NCBI GenBank assembly: GCA_964034945.1
Contig: OZ035963.1
Span: 48,873,032-48,937,031 of the forward strand
Length of the DNA stretch: 64,000 nt
Source: Chrysopilus asiliformis
Taxonomy: Eukaryota > Arthropoda > Insecta > Diptera > Rhagionidae
Reading direction: 5' to 3'
Shown here: in pieces, positions 54,888 to 64,000 of the stretch
Layout: every line of letters begins with the position of its first letter
Position numbering within the stretch: position 1 is the first letter of the stretch
Position numbers and translations under genes: made by a program
The notes under the pieces: generated by a model
Database searches by the model: none
What the model was told of the DNA's origin: nothing
Seen by the model: the letters and a program-made list of their open reading frames with translations, nothing else

Positions 54888-57800
54888 TTACAACGTCTCA
54901 ATTAGTCCAAATTCTTCACAAAATTTTCTTAACTTTATACTGTCTAAAGGTTTCGTAAGTATATCTGCAATCATATTTTCAGTTTCCAAATATTCAACTT
55001 CAATTTCATTTTCTGCAACTAAATTTTGTACAAATTTATATTTTATGTCAATATGCTTTGTTCTTTGACTTGAATAATTATTTTGTAATAATTTGATGCA
55101 ACTTTGATTATCTTCAAAAAATTTAATTGGTTTTTGAATATTTTGTCCAAAATCATTTATAATTCTTTTAACCCATATTGCATCTCGAGCTGCTTCTGCA
55201 AATGCAATAAATTCAGCTTCAGTAGTTGAGAGTGAAACTGTTGATTGTTTTCTGCTTTTCCATCCAATTAGTGCTCCACAAAAAATGAAACAATAACCAG
55301 AATTCGATTTTCTATCAACATTATCTCCAGCCCAATCAGAATCTACATATACTATAAGTTTGTTTTTATTTTCATTTCCTAATTTCAGTTTGAATTTCTT
55401 TGTTGTTTTTAAATATCTAAATACTCTCTTTACTTCTGTCCAATCACAATTTCTAGGTTGACTGACTCTTCTTGCCAAAATTGAAGTAGCTATTGAAATA
55501 TCTGGTCTAGTATTTGTTGATAAATATAAAAGCGATCCAATAGCACTTCTATATACATCATTATGTTTAAATTCTTCCAAATCAAAATTTTGCTTAATAT
55601 ATCCTGTATTCATCGGAATTATTGATTTTTTAGCATCAGTTAAATTAAATTCATGAAGTTTGTTGTTAATATATTTTTCTTGATACATATGAAAAATACC
55701 ATTTTTGTCTCTCTCAAATTGTATTCCTAGATAGTACTTTAAATCTCCTAAATTTTTCATTGTAAAATATTTATTTATTTTCGTTTCAAAATCTGCTATT
55801 AATTTACTATCTGTAGTTGCAACAACAATATCATCTACATGATTTAGAATAAAAATTGAATTATCATTCTTTTTCTTAATATATAGACATGCGTCATTTT
55901 CACTTTGAAAATAACCTTCCAATTTCATTACTTGATCAAACTTTTTATTCCATTCTTTAGCTCCTTGTTTCAAACCATAAAGATTTTTCACAAGTTTACA
56001 AACTAACTTTTTATTTGATTCAAATCCTTTTGGTTGTTTCATATAAATTTCATGTGAAAGATCGCCATTCAAATATGCCGTTTGTATATCATAATGATTT
56101 ACTTTCATTTTCATGTTTCCTGCTACAGTAAGTAAAACTTTTAAAGTCAATGGATTAGCTACCGGTGCGAAAACCTCATCATAATCTTGTCCATATTTTT
56201 GTGAAAATCCTTGAGCTACTAGTCTTGCTTTGTATCTTATTATTCTTCCTTGTTGATCAGTTTTAGTTTTGTATATCCATTTGCAACCAATAAGATTAAC
56301 ACTTGGAGGTGGTTCCACTAGCTTCCATGTTCCAAAACTTAACAAACTTTCAATTTCTTCATTCATTGCAGTCTTCCATTGGTCTGCTTCAGAACTTGCA
56401 ATAGCTTCATCATAAGTTATCGGATCTTTATTGTGACTTACTGTCATTGAATTAATTTCTTCTATGTATCGCCTTGGTGGAACTCCTTTAGTTATTCTCT
56501 CAGATCTTCTATTTTCTACATCATTTGAGTATTCATCTGATTCTTCTTGAAAATCAATTTGTTGCAATGTACCTGTATCTGATACTTCATCTGTTTCTCT
56601 TTCAAAAATATGTAATTTTGATTCCATTCCAATATTAATATCGCTAGTATTCATTTTCTTTTCTTGAACAAATTTCACGTCTCGACTAATAAATACTTTA
56701 CATGTTTCTTTATCCAAAAGACGATATCCTTTGGTTCCTGTTTCATAACCACAGAAGATTAATTTCCTTGCAGTATTATCTAACTTTTTTCTTTCATCTC
56801 TTGCAATATGTGCATATGCTATTTCACCAAATCTACGAAAATAATTTAAATTTGGCTTACTGTTATTCCATGCTTCATAGGGCGTGAATTTTTTATCCCT
56901 TGTAGGTAGACGATTCAAAATGTGATTTGCTGTATTTACTGCTTCTCCCCAAAATTTCTTCTCTAATCCAGAATCTGTTAACATGCACCTAGTCATTTCT
57001 ATTAATGTTCGATTCTTTCTTTCAGCAATTCCGTTCTGTTGTGGAGTTTTCGGAACTGTTAGTTGAACTTTTATTCCTTTATCTTGATAAAATTTCTGTA
57101 TTTCTTTATTTACAAATTCTCCTCCCCGATCTGATCTTATAACTTTAGGTATTTTGTTGTATTGTGTTTCCATTAAATTAACAAATTCAATAATCTTTTG
57201 CGTCACATCTGATTTTTGTTTTATAAGATAAATATATGAAAATCTTGAGTAATCATCAGTTAACGTTAATATGTATCTATTTCCTCTTGGTGTCTGTTCT
57301 TGCAATGGTCCACATAAATCTGTATGTACTAAATCAAGTTTTTCAACACTCTTGGAATTAGATATCTTCGGAAAACTGTCACGAGTTGATTTACTTTTAA
57401 TACAAACTTCACACTGATCATTATGCAAACATTTCTTGATACAAATTCCTGTAGCCATAGTTGTCATTAATTCAATATCTTTTAAATTGCGATGTCCTAA
57501 AATTTGATGCCACTCATGTAAACATTTTTCTTTGTTGTCAACTTGAGAACTTATTAAAGCTTGATGTTGAGATACTGCTTTGTAGATATCATTATTAGAT
57601 TTAATTGACATCAACAAACAACCATTTAACTTGATGTCACACATCTTATTTTGAAATGTAACTTCATATCCTTTATCCGTCAACTTCCTCACTGACAATA
57701 AATTGTATTTTATTTTTGGTACATACATAACATTTTCTAATTGAATGTTACAATTTTCTGTCTTGAATCTTACAATTCCCATTCCTTCGATTGTTAGTTT

Positions 57801-58718
57801 TGTGCCATCAGCTAATTTTACTGTACTTTTGTGTGATTTATCGATTTTTAAGAAAAATTTCTCATCACAACACATATGGGCTGTAGCACCTGAATCAACA
57901 TACCATTCGTTGATTTTTGTTCCCTTTTGAGTTCCAGTCATAAGACAAACGTAAGAGTCTTGATTATTGTCTTGATCATTATTTTCTGCAAAATTGACTC
58001 TTTGTTCTTTATTTTCCTTTTTCTTTTTCCATACTAAATATTTTCTGCATTCTGACTTAAAATGTCCGATCTTTTTGCAAAAATGACAAGTTCCTGAATT
58101 CTTCATTTGATTAAAATGCTTTGTGACTTTCAATGCCTTTTCTTGATTAGTTGATGAATTTATTTCTTTCCGTCGTAAATATTCTTCCATCAATTTTCCT
58201 TTTATCATTGTACTTGTTAAATCTGATTCAGCACGAGATTCAAGAGCTGTTATTAAACTACCATAACTCTCTGGCAAACTGCTTAAATATAATGCGACTG
58301 CTAACGAATTTGCCATTTGATCTCCTAATGTTGTTAGCTCATCCATAATTTCATCCATGTTATTTAGATGAATTTGCATATCCCCGTCTTCTTCCAGATG
58401 CATTTTACATAAACGTCTAAGTAAACGTACCTTATTTGACAATGTTGATTTCTGGTGATATTCTTTTAAGGCATTCCACATCTTTTTCGCTGTATCCATT
58501 TTCTTGATATGAATTAGTTGATCATCTTCTATTAACAGTCCTATATTTGCTCGAGCTTTATTGTCTTTCTTCTTCCATGCTTCTGTTAACGGATTTGGAA
58601 TATCTTCTGTAATTATGTCCCAAAGATCTTCTCGTATTAAAAGAAGTTCCATTTTAAATTTCCAGACTTGATAGTTATTATTATTTAGTTTCGTTATTAT
58701 CATTTTTGCTGAATCCAT
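54888..58718 (-). CDS. Gag-Pol polyprotein of copia element
   Basis: 1276 codons in one frame, as in copia elements that express Gag and Pol from a single reading frame. In order: a UBN2-like Gag region (about 1-200), zinc knuckle with Cys211, Cys214, His219 and Cys224, protease with Asp275-Ser-Gly, integrase zinc-binding part (His404/His409, Cys436, Cys439), integrase core with Asp467, Asp530 and Glu566 (D,D35E spacing), reverse transcriptase with Asp877 and the HVDD box (Asp962, Asp963), and RNase H with Asp1126, Glu1167 or Glu1169, and Asp1203. HVDD replaces the more usual YVDD. The start ATG (58,716-58,718) is about 50 bases after the primer site. No stop or shift breaks the frame. The products would package element RNA, copy it to DNA and integrate it. 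Confidence 0.97.
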   Translation of the reverse strand: MDSAKMIITKLNNNNYQVWKFKMELLLIREDLWDIITEDIPNPLTEAWKKKDNKARANIGLLIEDDQLIHIKKMDTAKKMWNALKEYHQKSTLSNKVRLLRRLCKMHLEEDGDMQIHLNNMDEIMDELTTLGDQMANSLAVALYLSSLPESYGSLITALESRAESDLTSTMIKGKLMEEYLRRKEINSSTNQEKALKVTKHFNQMKNSGTCHFCKKIGHFKSECRKYLVWKKKKENKEQRVNFAENNDQDNNQDSYVCLMTGTQKGTKINEWYVDSGATAHMCCDEKFFLKIDKSHKSTVKLADGTKLTIEGMGIVRFKTENCNIQLENVMYVPKIKYNLLSVRKLTDKGYEVTFQNKMCDIKLNGCLLMSIKSNNDIYKAVSQHQALISSQVDNKEKCLHEWHQILGHRNLKDIELMTTMATGICIKKCLHNDQCEVCIKSKSTRDSFPKISNSKSVEKLDLVHTDLCGPLQEQTPRGNRYILTLTDDYSRFSYIYLIKQKSDVTQKIIEFVNLMETQYNKIPKVIRSDRGGEFVNKEIQKFYQDKGIKVQLTVPKTPQQNGIAERKNRTLIEMTRCMLTDSGLEKKFWGEAVNTANHILNRLPTRDKKFTPYEAWNNSKPNLNYFRRFGEIAYAHIARDERKKLDNTARKLIFCGYETGTKGYRLLDKETCKVFISRDVKFVQEKKMNTSDINIGMESKLHIFERETDEVSDTGTLQQIDFQEESDEYSNDVENRRSERITKGVPPRRYIEEINSMTVSHNKDPITYDEAIASSEADQWKTAMNEEIESLLSFGTWKLVEPPPSVNLIGCKWIYKTKTDQQGRIIRYKARLVAQGFSQKYGQDYDEVFAPVANPLTLKVLLTVAGNMKMKVNHYDIQTAYLNGDLSHEIYMKQPKGFESNKKLVCKLVKNLYGLKQGAKEWNKKFDQVMKLEGYFQSENDACLYIKKKNDNSIFILNHVDDIVVATTDSKLIADFETKINKYFTMKNLGDLKYYLGIQFERDKNGIFHMYQEKYINNKLHEFNLTDAKKSIIPMNTGYIKQNFDLEEFKHNDVYRSAIGSLLYLSTNTRPDISIATSILARRVSQPRNCDWTEVKRVFRYLKTTKKFKLKLGNENKNKLIVYVDSDWAGDNVDRKSNSGYCFIFCGALIGWKSRKQSTVSLSTTEAEFIAFAEAARDAIWVKRIINDFGQNIQKPIKFFEDNQSCIKLLQNNYSSQRTKHIDIKYKFVQNLVAENEIEVEYLETENMIADILTKPLDSIKLRKFCEEFGLIETL

Positions 58719-58768
58719 ATTGCTGATTTTTCTTCTGGTTGAACGTTCACTGCTTTACTGATACACTC

Positions 58769-58782
58769 CTGGGCCCATAACC
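58769..58782 (-). promoter_or_regulatory. Primer binding site, initiator tRNA-Met internal
   Basis: Minus-strand GGTTATGGGCCCAG begins directly after the 5' LTR. This is the same internal (anticodon-region) initiator tRNA-Met complement used by Drosophila copia, where a cleaved half-tRNA primes reverse transcription. Confidence 0.92.
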
Positions 58783-59008
58783 TGATGAATTTAATGCTTC
58801 AAAAATTGTTTCCCAGCGTGTGGTTTCAATATAAAGAATTACGCAGTTTAAATTAAAACACGTTCGACTGTTAGCAATTACAAATTATAACTGGAAAAAT
58901 ATTTTACTTTTACAATAATTTGACATTTTCGATTACTTGATGTATTACAAACATTTGAGCTAAGTATTTTGTATTTGAATTGCTAAACATTGTATTACAT
59001 ATTTAACA
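58783..59008 (-). repeat. 5' LTR of the copia element
   Basis: 226 bp, identical by eye to the other LTR. Transcription is expected to start in this copy and run toward lower coordinates. Confidence 0.98.
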
Positions 59009-59044
59009 GGAAAAACAAAAAAAAAATAAAAAAAAAAAAAAAAC

Positions 59045-59335
59045 AAAAAACATACGAAAAGCTACAATTGCCAGCGAGGAGCCAATCGTCAAATACTCTA
59101 TATGATGACAGACGAAATGTTTATTTAGAAAAATCCATTTGTGTAGGACACAGGGAAAGGAGTGGTTCGATTGGATTTTGATATATAGACAAGTTATGTA
59201 AAATCATATTCTAAACACATTTCATCTTCATAATTTTTTCGATTCGATTCACAGTTTTCAAGAAAACAGGAAAGAAAGTATTCCATTTGCACGGGAGGCG
59301 GGGTGAAGCATTTTTTTATAGTTCCAGCCAGAACT
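59045..59335 (+). repeat. Family B repeat, 5' part
   Basis: AAAACATACGAAAAGCTACA, CCAATCGTCAAATACTCTAT, GATTGGATTTTGATATATAG and TCACAGTTTTCAAGAAAACA in order. It ends where the LINE tail begins. Confidence 0.6.
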
Positions 59336-59367
59336 TAGTGGAAGACCCTTTAATGCCGAAGCACAGC

Positions 59368-59760
59368 TCAGGATGGTCGGATGAACGAAAGGAGATGCCG
59401 GTTTATGTTCTCCTTGAACTTCTGCGGGTTATAGTCCGGGGGAAACACTTCGGATGGTAAATCGTTCCAAAGTCGTGTTGTTCGCGGAATGAAGGAACTC
59501 TTAAACTTTACTGTACGAAAACGGGGGGGCTCAAGGATAAAGTCGTACGCGCGTGCAGCTGCACGAGAGGGTCTAGGGAAAATATACCGTGGAGGAATAA
59601 GTTGGGAAATTTCGGTGGAAATATTTCCATGGAAATATCTATAGAATATGCTGAGTACCCCAACAGAGGGACGATGCTCGAGAGACGGTAATGAATCTGT
59701 CAACGATTTGTCTCCAATCAGTCGGAGCGCACGTTTTTGAATTCGGTCCGGCAGTTGCAG
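59368..59760 (-). pseudogene. LINE reverse transcriptase C-terminal fragment
   Basis: The minus-strand frame begins LQLPDRIQKRALRLIGD, continues LEHRPSVGVLSIFYRYFHG, then FRTVKFKSSFIPRTTRLWND and LPSEVFP, and ends at a stop after SFIRPS. This is the region after the polymerase domain in Jockey/CR1-type non-LTR retrotransposons (the RA..LIG, FY..HG and R...F..RT..LWN.LP pattern). The polymerase and endonuclease are absent, as expected for a 5'-truncated copy. The frame itself is intact over about 130 codons. Confidence 0.82.
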
Positions 59761-59900
59761 GACAGTTTAGTTTTTTTTAAATTATTTTCTTTATTTTTTC
59801 AGACTTTTTTTTTAAAGTCGGTTCTATTTTTTTTCATTTTTATAAAAGATTTTTTAATAAAGGAGCAAGTGTTCTGTATTTCCAATTTTACCGATGTTTA

Positions 59901-60420
59901 CCCCTGGAGCCCAATGAACGCAACGCGAATGCAACTAACCTCTGGAGCCCAATGAACGCATCGCGAACGCAACTAAAACGCACAAACTGTCACGCAGCGC
60001 AACATTTCAGCGGCAGAGCCCAATGGGATCTCGTGAAGCAATACAAGTGACATAATATAAAGTGGTATAAAGTTGGCAAAATTACAAAAATGGATAATTT
60101 TGAAGCGATAATTTGCTTTGTTGGGCTATCAATTTTTCCTCGAACGACATTTCCCCAACCTTATTTTATGAACTGTCAACGCAGAATTGCTGCGGCAAAG
60201 TTAGAAGTTTGCAAACTTTTGCGTTCTAAGTGCGTTCACTGCGTTCACTGTGCTCACTTCAAATGATTTCTATGGAACAAACTTGTAAGTGACCAACTTT
60301 ATACAACTTTATATTATGTCACTTGTACTACTTCACGAGATGCCATTGGGCTCTGCCGCTGAAATGTTGCGCTGCGTGACAGTTCACAGCGCTGAAGTTG
60401 CGTTCATTCGGCTCCAGGGG
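59901..60420. mobile_element. TWA foldback element, 520 bp
   Basis: CCCCTGGAGCCCAATGAACG and the inverse of CCCCTGGAGCCGAATGAACG are the ends, with TTA outside both (59,898-59,900 and 60,421-60,423). The arms pair over about 150 bp (TCACGCAGCGCAACATTTCA, CAGAGCCCAATGG, CAAGTGACATAATATAAAGT). The left arm contains a direct repeat of the TGGAGCCCAATGAACGC end module that is present once on the right. Confidence 0.88.
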
Positions 60421-60554
60421 TTAGAAAATTTTCCCTGCGGCGCACATTTATAAATTATTTTTGTTTTTCGTTAAAATTGAGTTATTTTGAATGAAAAATT
60501 TGATATTTCTTTGGGGTTCCGCTTTAGCTATTATCCTCCTAACGTGCCTCCCCC

Positions 60555-60615
60555 CCCCCCTTCGCTTCCTAATCTTGTCCCGGATTGACTCGAAAAGTTA
60601 CAGTCGCCCTAGGGA
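60555..60615 (-). repeat. GGGTGACCA-type element end (fragment)
   Basis: CTTGTCCCGGATTGACTCGA and CAGTCGCCCTAGGG resemble the right end at 8930-8975 (CTTGTCCTGGATTGACCC, TGGTCACCCT). Confidence 0.4.
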
Positions 60616-61879
60616 AATGTCGTTATTTTGAACTCAAATAAATCAGACATTTTTTCTATAAATTAAATTAGAATAACGAAACGCTTCAACGTTTCGCTGT
60701 TATTTATTATACAAGTATTCGTATGATATGAATTCTAAATATTGATTAAAAATTCATTTCGGTGCTCAATTTTCCATTAGGCTATACGTAATTTAATACC
60801 ATTTTGATTATATTAAGAGTGAACTTTTCCTGTAATGAAAACCAATCTAGCGGACGCATCCACAAAAACCACTTAATTTAATTGAATATGGTTTAATTGC
60901 TGGTTTGTAAATCAATTTTAAAATCCTGCAATCGATCAATGATAGTAAAAAAAAATTATCTCTCCTAAAAATAATTTATTTTATTCAGTTCTGTGATATT
61001 TAAAGGTTTTTGTACATCCCGCTACACATTTTCATAAAGAATTTATCCAGTAGACCTTAACAATTCCCCAGGATTTTCATTTTACAGAAGGAGACAAAAT
61101 TTCAAAAAGAAATTTAATAAAATTCTTAAAGACGCGTTGAAGGGCACCTTTTTTTGGTTGTTTTTTTTTCACTTTAGCGAAAAGAAAATCGCCCTCTTGG
61201 CAGGAACGTAATCAAATTATGTACATATTATCATTACGGCTGGCAAAAGTCCCTTAAATTTTCAGGAGATATTTTAAATGGTCCAATAACCACTGGCATT
61301 TTGGATCTATTCCGTCCCCTTTTCTCGGGTATCGTCTTGCCTTTACCTGTGATTTTTGCTACTTTTTATGTGTCGTAATAATCAATTTACCTTTTTTTTA
61401 TATTAAAGTTATGGAATTGTGTGTGTATCTTTCTGTATCTCAACATTATAGCCCCAAAGGAATCCAGTGTCAGAAAAGGTTAGGTTTGAGTTTGATATGA
61501 TGGGATCGTTTCGCAAACCTTTGGCATCTTCTTAACCTTTTTCTTGGTATTTGTTGAATTTTGAAAAACTTTTTAAGCCAGCGATTATTATTACCCGTTT
61601 GTATCAATTTGTTAGCAAATTTTACTGACAATAAGATGTTTTTAGAATCTATTTAAAAATATATAAAACTATACCAAGTAAAATAAATTATATTGCGATT
61701 TATATTAAATTTGAATTTTAAAACCGAAATCCTTGTGGCTCCCAACATTTTTTGTTAATCCATTTGCAGTTAAAGGGCCCAATCGAGCTCTTCCGCCACC
61801 CTGGGCAAAAAGGATTTTTACCGTTCCTTTTTATCCTTCGAATTTACACAGTAAAAAAAACATTTAAAAAAAATATCCT
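60616..61879. other. No supported feature
   Basis: AT-rich sequence, no element ends or coding signal recognised. Confidence 0.6.
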
Positions 61880-61888
61880 ATAATATAA

Positions 61889-62504
61889 GCGTCTATTTCA
61901 TACGCAGGGCAAGTTTTGCCATGCTGCTTGCAGGTCAATCAAAAACAGTGGGTTTTGATGAGAATGAATAGTTTTTGAAATGTCGTAAAATAGCTTTTAT
62001 TTATTTGCCCTGCATTTCATATGTTGCTAGTTATTTTTTAAATGAGATTTTCCTTTTAAATATTAAGGATCGTCATAGTAAGTAAGCTTTACAGCCTTAC
62101 CCGGCCCTTACACGCGTCTGTAGAGCTGACACAGTCGCTGACACAGTCTCGTGTAAATGCACTGACTGCCAGTTCGCTAAATGTATTTTAATTCGTTGTC
62201 AGTAATTTGACATTTGAAGTCTGTGCTACTGACAGACTTTATAGTCGCGTGTAAGGGCCGGGTTATTCTAGCTACGGTCACTAGTCACAACTCGGTCACA
62301 AGAGCCTCAAATTGTATGGACTTGTGACTTGTGACTTACGTATCACAACGCCAGAATACGGCTGTTAGACTTGTTTTTCAATTTTTCAGTTATTGGTATA
62401 ACAGGGCCTTGATAATAGTTATATTGGGCTGTAAAATCAAATTATTCTGTGCCATGCTGGAATATGAAATGCCCGGCAATTTGCCCTGCGTATGAAATAG
62501 ACGC
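61889..62504. mobile_element. TIR element with 9-bp TSD, 616 bp
   Basis: GCGTCTATTTCATACGCAGG and its exact inverse (the match runs 24 bp) are the ends. ATAATATAA lies immediately outside both (61,880-61,888 and 62,505-62,513). A 9-bp duplication fits Mutator-like elements. AATTTGCCCTGC and GGCAATTTGCC-like words recur. A smaller MITE is nested at 62,100-62,262. Confidence 0.87.
62100..62262. mobile_element. TWA MITE, 163 bp, nested
   Basis: CCCGGCCCTTACACGCG and its exact inverse are the ends. TTA lies outside both (62,097-62,099 and 62,263-62,265). Inner words GCTGACACAGTCGCTGACAC and CTGTGCTACTGACAGACTT continue the symmetry. Confidence 0.92.
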
Positions 62505-62513
62505 ATAATATAA

Positions 62514-63170
62514 TACGAGGAATGTCTGTCTGCACAACGATCTCGAAAACCCGCCTAACGATTTTCACGAAACTTGAGGGTTAGGGGTTTTCGGGGACAA
62601 GGAATCGATCTAGATAGGTCTCATCTCTGAGAAAATTCCCCTCGATACCCCTCGCCAGGTATCTTCGAATTGGGTGGTCCGATCTTAATGAAACTTTACA
62701 GTATTACGAAGGGGGCTAAGGGCTTTCGATTTCTCCACCACCAATCTAACATTTCCCTCCCCTCAATTCCCCTCGCCTGGTGTCTTCGAATTACGTGAAG
62801 GTATCTTAATGAAAATTCGCAATATTGCTAGGGAGTAAGGTTTTTCGATATGCATCTATCGGCAGCGATAAATAGTAATTACAAAACAATCAAGTTCCCT
62901 GAACCTCATTAGACGAATCAGTGGTACGATTGGATTTTGATTTATGGATGAGTTATTGGGGGAAGGAATGGTCCGATTTTGCGCGTTCAAGAACTCGGCC
63001 TAGCCATTTACGAGAAACGCAACTATAAAAAATTTCAAGTCTCTAGCTCAATCCTTTCGAAAGTTATGGTGTTCACGGACGGATAAACAGACGGACGGAC
63101 ATGCGGAAATCAAAATCTTTTGTCCTCCCTAACACTCTGGTGTAAAATCATAAGTACAAAACGCTTACTT
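62514..63170 (+). repeat. Decayed repeat with family B 3' part
   Basis: From about 62,930 family B landmarks appear: GATTGGATTTTGATTTATGG, AGTCTCTAGCTCAATCCTTT, CAGACGGACGGACATGCGGA and TCCCTAACACTCTGGTGTAA. The preceding 400 bp (AATGTCTGTCTGCACAACGA, two CCCCTCGCC-type modules) has a similar cadence but no clear partner in the window. Confidence 0.45.
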
Positions 63171-64000
63171 GCATAAATAATCAAAATGACAGCTGCGCAG
63201 AAAAATCACATTATTTGAAAACAATTTTTTATTAAATTGTTCTTTAAAAAAAACAGTATTATTTCATATTGAAACAGAAATCGTTTAATAAAATGTGCTG
63301 AGGATTATGCGCGGACGAAGTAATTTAAAATTCTTGAAAGAAAATGTGCCACAGGTAAAATTTTTCATCAGTTTAGGGCAGGCATCATCAGTTAGTGGCT
63401 CGGCTGGCTCATCACACAGATTGGCTTTAACAGCGTAGCCACTATAATCGACCTTTTATTGTGTGCTGTAATGCTTGTGTGTGCGGCTTCGGATCGCAGG
63501 AATAAAACGAATCGTGCTTTGAGTTGGAATCGGGGCATTATTAGCATGACGCATTTCATTTTAAATCAGTTCGTGTCAAGCCATTGCCGTGGAAGGTTGT
63601 GTTTCATTGAACTGTATTTAAATTTGTAGTGGTTATAAATTTTGATTGTAAAGGGAGCGACAGTTACTTTGATGACCCCTGGTTTAGGGTAAAACATAGC
63701 TTTAAATTAAAAGCTATTCTGTTCTAGTTAAACGGAGGGTAATTCCTTTTTTTTGTGATTTTTCACTTATCATAAAGAATGTGACACCCACCAGCTCGAA
63801 ATTTACCGCCTGGTACTTTGACGTCTCAATGATTTTCCTCTCCGCCATTTTCCGTTTTGAATTCGCTACTCTTTTATTTTGGCGCCCCCTCCCACATTTT
63901 CCGTTTTTCAAACTTGCCACCCATACACAAAATTTGCCAAACTCTCAGATTTGCCGTTCCGGGGATTTGCCCAAATCGCCACCCTGTAGAACATGCCCTG
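63171..64000. other. No supported feature
   Basis: No element ends or recognisable coding frame. The open stretch 63,714-63,920 (minus) is Lys-rich without a domain. Confidence 0.55.

Larger units (their letters stand above)
54648..59008 (-). mobile_element. Complete Ty1/copia LTR retrotransposon
   Basis: 4361 bp on the minus strand: identical 226-bp LTRs, primer binding site, one uninterrupted gag-pol frame, polypurine tract, and a perfect 5-bp target duplication GGAAA (54,643-54,647 and 59,009-59,013). Identical LTRs and an open frame mean a recent insertion that may still be active. Layout and primer site place it near Drosophila copia. The insertion lies just upstream of a family B repeat. 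Confidence 0.98.

Overview
This window reads as repeat-rich, AT-rich insect nuclear DNA, most likely from a fly or a related insect. I found no convincing host protein gene, rRNA gene or tRNA gene in its 64 kb. The insect call rests on four things: a complete copia-type retrotransposon with the initiator-tRNA-Met internal primer site known from Drosophila copia, mariner-like remnants of an arthropod type, a Jockey/CR1-type LINE tail, and many small DNA transposons and Helitron-like ends. All of this fits intergenic or intronic sequence built by repeated insertion of elements into older elements.

Main layout. 0.3-1.9 kb: TIR element with gene-like exons on the minus strand. 3.7-5.5 kb: TIR element and an internally deleted mariner-like element. 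6.4-9.0 kb: decayed composite holding a Harbinger-like element with a MADF-domain relic and a foldback MITE. 13.1-15.3 kb: piggyBac-like MITE, a two-copy MITE and a Helitron-like element. 17.1-19.5 kb: nested stack of repeats. 20.8-23.5 kb: four TTA/TAA-target foldback elements, one of which contains 63 in-phase hexamer units. 26.6-28.2 kb: three consecutive Helitron-like elements, the third split by a TIR element that itself carries another insertion. 28.3-30.65 kb: three-level nest. 31.0 kb: long hairpin. 33.4-34.8 kb: 855-bp palindrome with a MITE in one arm. 36.8-38.5 kb: family A repeat, an octamer-like array and hairpins. 41.4-45.7 kb: mariner-like relic, Helitron-like element and a second MADF-bearing Harbinger-like element nested in a foldback element. 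46.8-51.5 kb: Helitron-like element with two minisatellites, a piggyBac-like MITE, and tandem family A and B repeats. 52.2-54.4 kb: element with 9-bp target duplications and a MITE. 54,648-59,008: intact copia element on the minus strand. 59.4-62.5 kb: LINE tail, 520-bp foldback element, and an element with 9-bp target duplications carrying a nested MITE.

Local names used below. Family A: unclassified repeat of about 0.5-0.6 kb that starts near ACATAACAAAAGCTA, ends near CCATACGGGTATA and carries a (GGACAGAC)n-like tract. Family B: related repeat starting near GCCAATCGTCAAATACTC. Family D: repeat containing GTCCTGTAAGGATAAC. TWA elements: foldback or TIR elements flanked by TAA or TTA.

The strongest unusual signals are reciprocal empty sites between paralogous repeats that prove several nested insertions, a recurring class of TWA-target palindromic elements with unrelated interiors but similar termini, a hexamer satellite that apparently grew from the subterminal sequence of one of them, and two Harbinger-like elements carrying MADF-domain coding remnants that suggest the source of the mobilising machinery.
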